From the NCBI GenBank assembly GCA_023512135.1, contig JAIMAG010000013.1, forward strand, positions 1-64,000: a stretch of 64,000 bases of DNA, given 5' to 3'. The notes below the pieces were generated by a model. It was given only the letters and a program-made list of their open reading frames with translations, was not told the origin of the DNA and made no database searches. The translations under genes were made by a program, and so were the position numbers. Source of the stretch: Terriglobia bacterium (GTDB lineage Bacteria; Acidobacteriota; Terriglobia; Acidiferrales; UBA7541). Of this stretch, positions 15,203 through 23,021 are shown one piece after another; position 1 is the first letter of the stretch, and each line of letters opens with the position of its first letter.

Positions 15203-15955
15203 TTATTCCGTCGCATCGGTGCTCTGCTGCGCGCGCTCGCGCCGCTGGCGCACCGCTTCGAACAGGACGATGCCCGCAGCAACGGAAACGTTCAGTGAAC
15301 GCACCGGGCCGGTGGTAGGAATCGAAACCAGAAAATCGCAGCGTTCGCGGACGAGTTCGTGCAGCCCCCGACCTTCGTTGCCGAGCACCAGCCCGACCGG
15401 TGCGGTCAGGTCCACACCGGTATAAGGTTTCGCAGCGCGCTCATCGAGCCCGATCAGCCAGTAGCCGGCTTGCTTCAGCGTTTCGAGTGCCCGAGCCAGG
15501 TTTTTCACGCGCGCCACCGGCAGGTGCTCGAGTGCTCCGGCCGAAACACGCGCGACCGTGTCGGTCAGGCCGGCGCTGCGTCGTTCGGGAAGGACGACGC
15601 CGTCGGCGCCGGCGGCAAGCGCTGTGCGAAGAATCGCGCCGAGGTTGTGCGGGTCCTCGATGCCGTCCAGCAGAACGAGCAGGCCGGCCGGCGACGGGCG
15701 CCGCAGCAGGTCTTCCAGGGCCACAGTCGGCCGTGCGGCGAGCAGGGCGACGACACCCTGGTGCTGCAGGGTGCCGGCAACGCGGTCCAGCTGCGCGCGG
15801 TCTTCGAACCGCACCGGGACGCCCTGTGCGCGGGCCAGCCGGACGATTTCTTCCAGACGTTGGCCATGGCGGCCGCGCGCCAGCAGGATGCGGTCAAGCG
15901 GACGTCCGGCCCGCAGGGCTTCGCGCACGGAATGGATGCCGGTGAGGACGTGCAT
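15203..15955 (-). CDS. rlmB: 23S rRNA 2'-O-ribose methyltransferase RlmB (SpoU/TrmH family)
   Basis: A 250-residue SPOUT methyltransferase that methylates G2251-equivalent ribose in 23S rRNA using SAM. The N-terminal L30e-like substrate-binding domain starts at LTGIHSVREALRAGRPLDRI. The C-terminal knotted domain carries motif 1 (DGIEDPHNLGAILRTA), motif 2 (LVLGNEGRGL) and motif 3 (IPTTGPVRSLNVSVAAGIVL). The length and motifs are full. It is followed, 2 bases from its start codon, by the stop of the upstream GltX-like gene, so the two are translationally close and probably one operon. Confidence 0.92.
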   Translation of the reverse strand: MHVLTGIHSVREALRAGRPLDRILLARGRHGQRLEEIVRLARAQGVPVRFEDRAQLDRVAGTLQHQGVVALLAARPTVALEDLLRRPSPAGLLVLLDGIEDPHNLGAILRTALAAGADGVVLPERRSAGLTDTVARVSAGALEHLPVARVKNLARALETLKQAGYWLIGLDERAAKPYTGVDLTAPVGLVLGNEGRGLHELVRERCDFLVSIPTTGPVRSLNVSVAAGIVLFEAVRQRRERAQQSTDATE

Positions 15956-15957
15956 CG

Positions 15958-16530
15958 TCAGTCCAGTGCCGCGCAGAATTCCAAGATGCGCTGCCGCGTG
16001 CCTTTGACCGGGCAGGCAAAGGGCAGCGCCGCCGCTGCATCGAGCAGAAGAATCACGCGATCGAGTTCGCCCTGGCCGACGCGTCCGGCCAGTGCCAGCC
16101 GCAAGGGATGGAACAGCGCACGGCTGCTGGCGTGGACCTGCGCGCGGAGTTTGGCGGCAATTTCCTTCAGCCGCGCGGAATCCACCGGCGGACCTTCCAG
16201 CAACTCGAGCGCCAGCGCACGGAGCACTTCGCGCGCCCCCTGGCGGGTGAGCACACTGGGCGCTTCCGGCTGCGCCAGGGCGTCCCGGGCGTCGTAGTGG
16301 AAAACCAGGGCGAGCAGTTCTTCCAGTTGCGCAGGCGATTCAGCCTGCGGGCCGAGCAGCGCAGCCGCCTGCTCGCACCAGGCCAGGATTTCCGGCGTAG
16401 CGGTTTCGGCCAGCCAACCGCGCGCGCGCAGAATTGCCGCCACGTCCGCCGCCGAATACGGATTCGGCCGCGGGGCAGGCCCGTCCGACAGATGCACGGC
16501 CGGGTCCGGAGTGGTTTGCGATTCCGACAT
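15958..16530 (-). CDS. Stand-alone protein resembling the GltX C-terminal (anticodon-binding) domain
   Basis: A 190-residue helical protein with no catalytic HIGH or KMSKS motifs. Its last 70 residues (LKEIAAKLRAQVHASSRALF, then HPLRLALAGRVGQGELDRVI and a tail ending near RQRILEF) have the pattern seen in the C-terminal anticodon-binding half of glutamyl-tRNA synthetases (LFHPLRxALTG...). The true GltX is encoded separately at 38.9 kb. The start is taken at ATG 16530 (MSESQTTPD), since the upstream extension to 16602 covers an opposite-strand promoter. It lies 2 bases before rlmB. It could bind tRNA or act as a scaffold; no function is established. Confidence 0.6.
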   Translation of the reverse strand: MSESQTTPDPAVHLSDGPAPRPNPYSAADVAAILRARGWLAETATPEILAWCEQAAALLGPQAESPAQLEELLALVFHYDARDALAQPEAPSVLTRQGAREVLRALALELLEGPPVDSARLKEIAAKLRAQVHASSRALFHPLRLALAGRVGQGELDRVILLLDAAAALPFACPVKGTRQRILEFCAALD

Positions 16531-16564
16531 GCAGAAGATTCTAACGCACTGCTGCAGACCTTGC

Positions 16565-16593
16565 TTGACAGGGGGCGTGGGAAGGGATAGTGT
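16565..16593 (+). promoter_or_regulatory. Sigma-70-type promoter
   Basis: TTGACA (16565-16570), a 17-base spacer and TAGTGT (16588-16593), with a predicted start near 16600. It drives the secreted duplicated-domain protein at 16708 with a leader of about 108 bases. Confidence 0.65.
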
Positions 16594-16670
16594 CCGAGCC
16601 ACACAGGGATCGCCGCGCCAATCGGCCCTGCCTCTCCGAAAGACCCTGCGGTTCCTGCAAATTCAATGCG

Positions 16671-16692
16671 ACGCGAGGGTGTTCCCTCGCGT
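16671..16692 (+). promoter_or_regulatory. Leader hairpin directly before a ribosome binding site
   Basis: A perfect 9-bp stem, ACGCGAGGG (16671-16679) with CCCTCGCGT (16684-16692), and loop TGTT sit 3-4 bases before AGGAGG of the gene at 16708. It may stabilise the 5' end or adjust translation. Confidence 0.45.
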
Positions 16693-16707
16693 TCTCAGGA
16701 GGAACGA

Positions 16708-17469
16708 ATGGCTAAGGGAAGCCGTTGGGGGTTCGCCGTGTGTGTTCTGCTGTTGCTGGGCAGCGTCGCACAGGCGCAACCGCAGCACTACACGTTTGTG
16801 GCGGAATGGGCTGTTGAACGTTCGCAGTGGAGCGAATTCGTGAACAACTTCGAGCGCAACTCACGTCCGGTGTTGGAACGCCTGCTGGCCGACGGCACGC
16901 TGGTGGGCTGGGGTGCCTTCGAAGCCGTCGTCCATGTGCCGGGGGAAACTACCCATGGCATCTGGTGGACTTCCCGGACCATCGCCGGCATCGAACGCAC
17001 CCGGGCGGAGCTGATCCGCCTGGCGCCGAGTCCGGCGATGCTCTCGGCGCAGGTGCACCGGGACTATTTTCTGTCCGCGGCGCTTCACAAAGCCAGGGCC
17101 GGCAGCGGGGCCGGAGGCTATCTCTATGTGAGCTCCTATCTGACTCAGCCGGGCAAAGGGCAGCAGTGGCGCCAGTTGTGGGACAAATACCGGCAGCCCG
17201 TGTTCGATGAACTGTTCAACAGCGGAGCGATCGTCTTCTATGGAATTGACACAGAGGACGTGCACACCACCGACCCCGGCCTGCGGTTTGTCGTACATGT
17301 CTCCGCGAATGCCGAGGCAGAAGACAAAATCGCCGCTGCGTTTGCGGCTGCAGAAGGCAAGCGCAGCGCAGAAGAAAACCGGGCCATCGCCGACGCGTTC
17401 GGAGACGTGCTGCAAGCCGGCACGCACCGCGACTTTTTCGCTCGCATCCTGGCGTGGGCCCACAAGTAA
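16708..17469 (+). CDS. Secreted protein with an internally duplicated alpha/beta domain
   Basis: A 253-residue exported protein. ATG 16708 is chosen because AGGAGGA lies 5 bases upstream; a signal peptide follows (GFAVCVLLLLGSVAQAQ). The mature part holds two similar halves: the first opens with HYTFVAEWAVERSQW and closes with VHRDYFLSAAL, the second opens with YLYVSSYLTQPGKGQQW and closes with THRDFFARIL. Each half has the strand-helix-strand order of small dimeric alpha/beta-barrel (Dabb/NIPSNAP-like) proteins. No catalytic residues are recognised. It has its own promoter and terminator, so it is monocistronic. Confidence 0.75.
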   Translation: MAKGSRWGFAVCVLLLLGSVAQAQPQHYTFVAEWAVERSQWSEFVNNFERNSRPVLERLLADGTLVGWGAFEAVVHVPGETTHGIWWTSRTIAGIERTRAELIRLAPSPAMLSAQVHRDYFLSAALHKARAGSGAGGYLYVSSYLTQPGKGQQWRQLWDKYRQPVFDELFNSGAIVFYGIDTEDVHTTDPGLRFVVHVSANAEAEDKIAAAFAAAEGKRSAEENRAIADAFGDVLQAGTHRDFFARILAWAHK

Positions 17470-17500
17470 AACTCAGCGGACAAATCACCTAGATGACTGC

Positions 17501-17537
17501 AACGGGCGGGAGAACAGTTCTCCCGCCCGTTTTTTTC
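17501..17537 (+). terminator. Rho-independent terminator
   Basis: A perfect 14-bp stem, AACGGGCGGGAGAA (17501-17514) with TTCTCCCGCCCGTT (17518-17531), a 3-base loop and a run of T to 17536. It ends the transcript of the secreted protein at 16708-17469. Confidence 0.92.
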
Positions 17538-17586
17538 ACCCGAGATCGCTGCGCGCTCGCGTGACGTCCGGTGCCACGGGCAGACT

Positions 17587-18060
17587 TCAGGATTCCAGGG
17601 TGGCGATGGCGTAAGCGGCAATGGCTTCGCTGCGGCCGATGGCGCCGGTGCCTTCACTGGTTTTGGCCTTCAGATTGATTTGCTCGGGCGAGATGCCCAG
17701 CGTGGCAGCCAGCTTCTGGCGCATGGCGGGGAAGTGCGGGCCGAGCCTGGGCCGTTCGAGCACGACAACGGCGTCGATGTGCGCAATGTGCAGACCGCGC
17801 CCGTCCAGCAGTTTCCGCACGTGCTCCAGAAAGAGCAGGCTGGCGGCACCTTTCCACTGCGGGTCGTCGTCGGGGAAGTGCATGCCGATGTCGCCCAGGC
17901 CGGCAGCACCGAGCAGGGCATCGCAGATGGCGTGGCTGAGCACATCGCCATCGGAATGCCCCACCGGGCCCTTGTCAGACGGCACTTCCACCCCGCCCAG
18001 GACGAGTTTCCTGCCCGGCTCCAGCCGGTGCAGATCGTATCCGAGGCCGCTGCGCATCAT
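17587..18060 (-). CDS. ispF: 2-C-methyl-D-erythritol 2,4-cyclodiphosphate synthase
   Basis: A 157-residue enzyme of the MEP isoprenoid pathway that cyclises CDP-methylerythritol phosphate to MEcPP, releasing CMP. The zinc site is seen in GYDLHRL (Asp and His) and HSDGDVLSHAICDAL (His), with DIGMHFPD and the C-terminal TSEGTGAIGR, which binds the cytidine. The length is standard. The start codon overlaps the ispD stop by 4 bases (ATGA), so translation is coupled to ispD. The third enzyme of this stretch of the pathway, IspE, is encoded at 30.3 kb. Confidence 0.96.
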   Translation of the reverse strand: MMRSGLGYDLHRLEPGRKLVLGGVEVPSDKGPVGHSDGDVLSHAICDALLGAAGLGDIGMHFPDDDPQWKGAASLLFLEHVRKLLDGRGLHIAHIDAVVVLERPRLGPHFPAMRQKLAATLGISPEQINLKAKTSEGTGAIGRSEAIAAYAIATLES

Positions 18061-18773
18061 TTTCCCGCGCGCTCCAGTTCGAGATAAAAACGGGCCAGCT
18101 CCATATCGGCGCGGCGGGTGATTTTGAGATTCCGCTCGGAGCCGAGCACCACATGGACTTCGTAGCCGAGCCGTTCGACCAGCACCGCTTCGTCGGAGCC
18201 GATGAAGCCGTCCTGCCTGGCCCTGGCGAAGGCCTCCTGGAGCAGTGCGGTACGGAACACCTGCGGGGTCTGCGCGAGAACGATGCGTTCGCGGGGGATG
18301 GTGGCGGTAATCAGCGCGACATCTTCCGGCAGACTGGTGCGCCGGACTTCCTTGATGGTGTCCACGGCGGGAACGCCCAGGATGGCGGCGCCGCAGACAC
18401 GGGCTTCGGCGATGACGCGCTCGACCTGCTCGCGGGTGACGAGCGGACGCACGGCGTCGTGGACCAGCACGAGCTCCGCTTCCCCGGGAACTTGCTCGAG
18501 GGCGCTGGCCACCGAGGCCTGACGGGTCTCGCCGCCGCAGACCACGCGCACGAGCCGCCCGAGCGATTCCTGCGCAAGCAGCTGCTCGACGGCGGCAACA
18601 TCTTCAGCACGCACGGCCACCAGAAATTCCGAAAGCTGCGGCGATTCGGCCAGCCGGCGCAGGGTGAAGACGAGCAGCGGAACACCGTCGAGCTCGAGGA
18701 ACTGCTTCGGTGTCTCGGCGCCCATACGGGTGCCGAGGCCGGCGGCAGGCACGATCGCAGCAATGTGGCTCAT
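18057..18773 (-). CDS. ispD: 2-C-methyl-D-erythritol 4-phosphate cytidylyltransferase
   Basis: A 238-residue nucleotidyltransferase that forms CDP-methylerythritol from MEP and CTP. Motifs are IVPAAGLGTRMG (CTP-binding Gly-rich loop with the catalytic Arg), PKQFLELDG (catalytic Lys), VHDAVRPLV and the late TDE-like segment GSDEAVLVERLG. ATG 18773 is chosen because it starts directly at the Rossmann strand (MSHIAAIVPAAG); the longer frame to 18857 adds unlikely sequence. It overlaps ispF by 4 bases. Confidence 0.95.
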   Translation of the reverse strand: MSHIAAIVPAAGLGTRMGAETPKQFLELDGVPLLVFTLRRLAESPQLSEFLVAVRAEDVAAVEQLLAQESLGRLVRVVCGGETRQASVASALEQVPGEAELVLVHDAVRPLVTREQVERVIAEARVCGAAILGVPAVDTIKEVRRTSLPEDVALITATIPRERIVLAQTPQVFRTALLQEAFARARQDGFIGSDEAVLVERLGYEVHVVLGSERNLKITRRADMELARFYLELERAGK

Positions 18774-18908
18774 GGATGGGCGGAAAAGTCTAACGCAATT
18801 CGCGCCGCAGGGAAACCGCGGCTGGCTCCTCCCGGCCACCGGATAGGAAGGGCGCACGGTGGATGCCGCTGCCCGACCAGTCTGACGAAGCCACCAACAG
18901 CCGAGAAC

Positions 18909-20165
18909 TCAACTGTGCTCGGGGTCGTGGTAGGCCGGGCGCGGAGTGTGTTCGCCGGAGGATTCCCGGCCGGAGCCGGTGCTCCGCCGGCCGTACTCGC
19001 CGGCGCGGGCTTCATGGCGCGGGCCGTTGGATTCGCCTGCGGGTGCGGAAGGAGAGCGTGCCGACAGTTCCGCGCGTTCGTCGTAGCGGCCGAAGATCAT
19101 CTTTCCGGCGGTGGTCTGATGCACGGAGGTGACGGTGATGTCGATCGTTTTGTTGATCATTTTGCGGGCGCCATCCACGACGACCATGGTGCCGTCGTCG
19201 AGGTAGGCTACGCCCTGGTTGTATTCCTTGCCTTCGCGAAGAATGAAGACGCGCATGGTTTCGCCCGGGAGCACGACGGGCTTGAGCGCATTGGCGAGGG
19301 CGTTGACGTTGAGCACTTCGATGCCCTGCAGCGTGGCGATTTTGTTCAGGTTGAAGTCGTTCGTGATGATCTTGGCCTCATAGCGCTTGGCCAGCTCGAT
19401 CAGTTTCAGGTCGACTTCCTGGATGCCCGGGAAATCGTCTTCGGCGATTTCCACCTGAATGTGGGGCAGACTCTGCATGCGCTGCAGGACTTCCAGACCG
19501 CGGCGGCCGCGCTGCCGCTTCAGGGCGTCGGCGGAATCAGCCACGAGCTGCAGTTCGCGCAGGACGAATTGCGGGATCAGCAGCGTGCCATCCACGAAAT
19601 GGGCATCCACGATGTCGGCCACGCGGCCGTCGATGATCACGCTGGTATCGAGCACCTTGTAGAGCTTCTTCGCGCTGCGCTCGGCGCCGAACAGGCCGCC
19701 CAGAGCCTGCAGGTTCAACATGTCGCCTTTGTTGGCGCCAACAATCAGGCCGATGTAGAACATCACCAGCAGCACGGCGACACCGAGGAACGAACGGGTG
19801 CGGAGTTCCAGCGAGGTCTGGGCGAGCACCAGGTTCATCAGGTAGGCGCCGAGAATGCCCAGCACCGAACCCACGGCAGCGCCAATCAGCCGCTTCAGGC
19901 TGGCGCGCCGCAGGCGAATTTCAAACAAAATCACCGCCACGGAGAACAGCAGCCCCAGCGCGGCAGCCGGCAGGGCCTGCAGTCCGAACGGACGGAAATA
20001 GAGGCAGGCGGCCACGGCCGTCGCCGCGAACACGGTGCGCACGAGCAGCAGATCCCACCAGGAACCGAAGCGGGCCTCCGCCCGCGAGGGCAGCTCAGCC
20101 GGTTTCATCCCCGGAGTGGCTGCCGAAGAACGCGCGCCGGTGGCGCGGGAAAGAGTGCGTCGCAT
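18909..20165 (-). CDS. Integral membrane PIN-TRAM domain protein (YacL-like)
   Basis: A 418-residue protein. Residues about 35-155 hold four membrane helices. A PIN nuclease domain follows (LDTSVIIDGRVADI with metal-binding Asp, QFVLRELQ with Glu, and ITNDFNLNKIA with Asp), and then a TRAM RNA-binding domain (GETMRVFILREGKEYNQG to TAGKMIFGR). The C-terminal 50 residues are Ser/Arg/Gly/Pro-rich and look disordered. YacL-type proteins are widespread, with a presumed RNA-cleaving role at the membrane that is still unproven. AGAGGGTGG precedes ATG 20165; the extended -10 promoter at 20275-20283 leaves a leader of about 100 bases. Confidence 0.88.
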   Translation of the reverse strand: MRRTLSRATGARSSAATPGMKPAELPSRAEARFGSWWDLLLVRTVFAATAVAACLYFRPFGLQALPAAALGLLFSVAVILFEIRLRRASLKRLIGAAVGSVLGILGAYLMNLVLAQTSLELRTRSFLGVAVLLVMFYIGLIVGANKGDMLNLQALGGLFGAERSAKKLYKVLDTSVIIDGRVADIVDAHFVDGTLLIPQFVLRELQLVADSADALKRQRGRRGLEVLQRMQSLPHIQVEIAEDDFPGIQEVDLKLIELAKRYEAKIITNDFNLNKIATLQGIEVLNVNALANALKPVVLPGETMRVFILREGKEYNQGVAYLDDGTMVVVDGARKMINKTIDITVTSVHQTTAGKMIFGRYDERAELSARSPSAPAGESNGPRHEARAGEYGRRSTGSGRESSGEHTPRPAYHDPEHS

Positions 20166-20274
20166 ACCACCCTCTTGAAACACAACTATGAAGCGACTTG
20201 CCGGTCCAGGACATGGAGTAATGGAGTATTCCGGTTCAACGTTCCGTACGACCGACCGAGCAAGAAGCGGGGCT

Positions 20275-20283
20275 ACTATACCA
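20275..20283 (-). promoter_or_regulatory. Extended -10 promoter of the PIN-TRAM gene
   Basis: Minus-strand TGG followed by TATAGT (20275-20280); the start is near 20268. A good -35 is not seen. Confidence 0.5.
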
Positions 20284-20310
20284 CAAGCCCGGAGAAACAC
20301 CGTTCGTCGG

Positions 20311-21501
20311 CTAGCGCAGATAGAATCGCGGCACCCGGCTTCCCAGCGAACACAGCAGATCGGAAGTGACCGTGCCGATCTCAGCGGCCACATCGAAGGG
20401 GCTGCGAGAAAGCTCTCCGTCGCGGCCGAGAATGGTCACCACGTCGCCGACAGAGACTTCCGGCACGTCGGTCACGTCGATCGTGGTCAGGTCCATCGAG
20501 ACGATGCCGACAATCGGCACGCAGCGTCCGCGCACGATCACCCGGCCCGTGTTCGAAAGCCGCCGGACCAGGCCGTCGGCATAGCCGGCGGGAATCACGG
20601 CGATGCGCGAGGGACGCTGGGTCACGAACCGGGCGTTGTAGCCGATGCCGACTCCGGCCGGCAGGTCGCGCAGCAACACGATGCGCGCGCGCAGGCTGAG
20701 TGCGGGTTTGAGCGGGAGCGTTTCGCTCACCTCCGCGAGCCTTTCCGGCGGGTCGTAGCGCTGGTGATAGCCGTAGAGCAATGCACCGGGACGAACCATG
20801 TCGGCCCAGGTGTCCGGACGCGAGGCAATGGCCGCGCTGTTCGCCATGTGCACGAGGCCCGGGTTGACGCGCACCGCATGCAGCCGCTGCAGAAATTCTC
20901 TGAACACACGCAGTTGATCCTCGGTCTGCGCATGGGTGAACACTTCCGAGGAAGCGAAATGGGTCATCGTTCCCGCCAGCCGCAGGTGCGGACAATCGGC
21001 CAGCACCGAAACCAGACGGCCGGCATCAGCGGGAGCAATGCCCAGCCGGCTCATCCCGGTGTCCACCTTCAGGTGGAAGTCGAGCCGGCGGCGGGCGCGG
21101 CGGGCGGCGCCTTCCAGGTAGCGAAGCTGTTCGATGGCAGTGACGACAGGAGTGAGCCGGTATTGCAGGATGCGCGCTTCTTCTCCGGGCCAGAAGCCGG
21201 TGAGCAGCAGGATGGGCTGGCGGAGGCCGGCTTCGCGCAACTCGATGCCTTCCGCGGTGCAGGTGACGCCGAACCAGTCCGTGCCGGCTTTCGCCAATGC
21301 CTTCGATACGGGAACGGCGCCGTGACCGTAGGCATTGCCCTTCACCACGGAAAGAATTTTGCGCCCGCGCCCGATGTGCCGGCGAATCAGCCGGAAGTTG
21401 TGCTGAATCGCCCCGAGCGAAATCTCCGCCCACACCGGCCGGCCTTCGAATTTGAGCGGACGCCCCATGCCCTCCGCCTGAGCGTACTCGAAATTCGCCA
21501 T
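20311..21501 (-). CDS. alr: Alanine racemase
   Basis: A 396-residue PLP enzyme converting L-alanine to D-alanine for peptidoglycan. The PLP lysine lies in SVVKGNAYGHG, the second catalytic base Tyr in GVGIGYNARFV, and further family segments are FHLKVDTGMSRLG, ANSAAI, VRPGALLYGY and MDLTTIDVT. Two starts are possible: ATG 21501 (MANFEYAQ) and ATG 21468 (MGRPLKFEG); neither has a well-spaced ribosome site. TATTCT at 21506-21511 predicts a transcript beginning on ATG 21501, so that start is given. The long upstream extension to 21828 is rejected as non-coding. Confidence 0.92.
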   Translation of the reverse strand: MANFEYAQAEGMGRPLKFEGRPVWAEISLGAIQHNFRLIRRHIGRGRKILSVVKGNAYGHGAVPVSKALAKAGTDWFGVTCTAEGIELREAGLRQPILLLTGFWPGEEARILQYRLTPVVTAIEQLRYLEGAARRARRRLDFHLKVDTGMSRLGIAPADAGRLVSVLADCPHLRLAGTMTHFASSEVFTHAQTEDQLRVFREFLQRLHAVRVNPGLVHMANSAAIASRPDTWADMVRPGALLYGYHQRYDPPERLAEVSETLPLKPALSLRARIVLLRDLPAGVGIGYNARFVTQRPSRIAVIPAGYADGLVRRLSNTGRVIVRGRCVPIVGIVSMDLTTIDVTDVPEVSVGDVVTILGRDGELSRSPFDVAAEIGTVTSDLLCSLGSRVPRFYLR

Positions 21502-21758
21502 TCCTAGAATACCGGAAATCCCGTCCTCGCGCCGTGTAGTAAACAGCCTCACTCCTCCGCAGAGCACCGAGGCGCGCAGGTGAGCCTGACTCGCGCGGAG
21601 CAGCCGGGCAGGTGTGCTTGCAGTCCGGCCGCAGCGGACAGGACCCAATCTACGCAGAACGCATGTCGGCTGTCGCAAAGTCGGTCGTGGCTGCGGGTTC
21701 GCGGCCCACGGTGTGGCTGCGCGGATGCGGGTTGTGTCCTTTCCGCGGGCAGGCTGGG

Positions 21759-23021
21759 TTACGCGGTGCGAAGAGCACGGAGGGCGAGGTAGGCAAGAAC
21801 AACCACGGCGAGGCCCAGCGCCGACCACAGCACCAGCGGGTGACGCTCGGTCCAGGGGCGCTGATCGGTGCGCCCCGCGAAGCCAGGACGGAGCAGCTCG
21901 GCGCCCAACTGCGCAGCTTCGGCGCTGCGCAACTCGGTGTCGGGAATCAGCCGGGCGAGTTCGTATTCCGGTTTGCGGGCTTTGCCGTTGCCGTAAAGCA
22001 GCCAGTAGCGGCGGGCGGGCCCGGCGCGGAAGAATATCCTTCGCGGCGTGCCCGCAATTTTCAGCACCGGATCCTGCAGTGGCGCATCGTCGCGGTTGAA
22101 CACCGCGACGCGGATGTAGCGTGCGGCAGTTTCCGTGAAGCGAACGTGTAGCTGTTCGCTGATGCGTCCGTCGCTCCGGATGCGGTAGACAGCATCCGAA
22201 CCAACGGTGCGCCAGAATTCGCCGTCGTCGCTGGCAAAGACGCTGACCGGGCGGTGAAATTCCGCTTCGCGCACAGTGAAGTCAATCTCCGAGACCGGCG
22301 GGACAAACTCGCCAAAGTCGGCCACCCAAACGGAATGTCGCTCCAGGGCGCCCGGCTGCGGGGTGAACGAAACGTCGAACGGTACCCGCTCGGGCTCCTC
22401 GACGATTTCCCGGGCGACGCGGAGGCCGGTCACCGCAAACTGTTTGTCGGGCAGCAAGACGCGCACGCGCAGATAGCGCGAGCGTGTCTCCGGATAGGAA
22501 AGCACCGGGTTGCCGGCGTGACCTTGCTCGCGGAAGCGGTACAGCGGCAGGCGTTCGCGCAGGATGCGCCAGTTGTGCGCGTCGTCGCTTGCGGCCACCT
22601 CCGCCCAGGCGAAAAAGTCGGTGTCCGGGGTGGAAAGTTCGAGCGAGTTGTGTGGTGCCGGCTGCGGACCGGTGTCCACGATCATCTGCGTGTACCTGCC
22701 GGGAACAAAGCTGGGCTCGAAGGCCACTACATCGCGCCAGCGAACTTCCCGCCGGCCGTGGAAGGCGTGCAGCAGATGAGGGACCTCCGCGCCGGTGTCG
22801 TCCACGATGCGCAGGTCGGCCAGCGACCGCTGCGCCCGGGCGTACACTTCGCGCGGCACGACCACGCTCAGCAGCCGAATTTCCTCGCGGGCAGCTTCCG
22901 TGCCTTTACGTTCTATCGGGCGGGCGTAGTTCCACTCCGACCATCGCCGAATCCATTCCTCGTGGAAATCGGCGAGCACCGGAAGGGCCACAAGCAACAG
23001 GATCGCCGCCGGACTTCTCAT
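21759..23021 (-). CDS. DUF3999-family exported membrane-anchored protein
   Basis: A 420-residue protein with a signal peptide (AAILLLVALPVLADF), two beta-rich discoidin-like repeats (FAWAEVAASDDAHNWRILRE and VSVFASDDGEFWRTVGSDAV share the same 'ASDD..W' turn), and a C-terminal membrane helix (LVLWSALGLAVVVLAYLALRAL). This matches the DUF3999 family, usually paired with DUF2339 proteins. The start codon overlaps the stop of the DUF2339 gene by 4 bases (ATGA), showing translational coupling. The repeats may bind carbohydrate, but no function is known. Confidence 0.85.
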   Translation of the reverse strand: MRSPAAILLLVALPVLADFHEEWIRRWSEWNYARPIERKGTEAAREEIRLLSVVVPREVYARAQRSLADLRIVDDTGAEVPHLLHAFHGRREVRWRDVVAFEPSFVPGRYTQMIVDTGPQPAPHNSLELSTPDTDFFAWAEVAASDDAHNWRILRERLPLYRFREQGHAGNPVLSYPETRSRYLRVRVLLPDKQFAVTGLRVAREIVEEPERVPFDVSFTPQPGALERHSVWVADFGEFVPPVSEIDFTVREAEFHRPVSVFASDDGEFWRTVGSDAVYRIRSDGRISEQLHVRFTETAARYIRVAVFNRDDAPLQDPVLKIAGTPRRIFFRAGPARRYWLLYGNGKARKPEYELARLIPDTELRSAEAAQLGAELLRPGFAGRTDQRPWTERHPLVLWSALGLAVVVLAYLALRALRTA

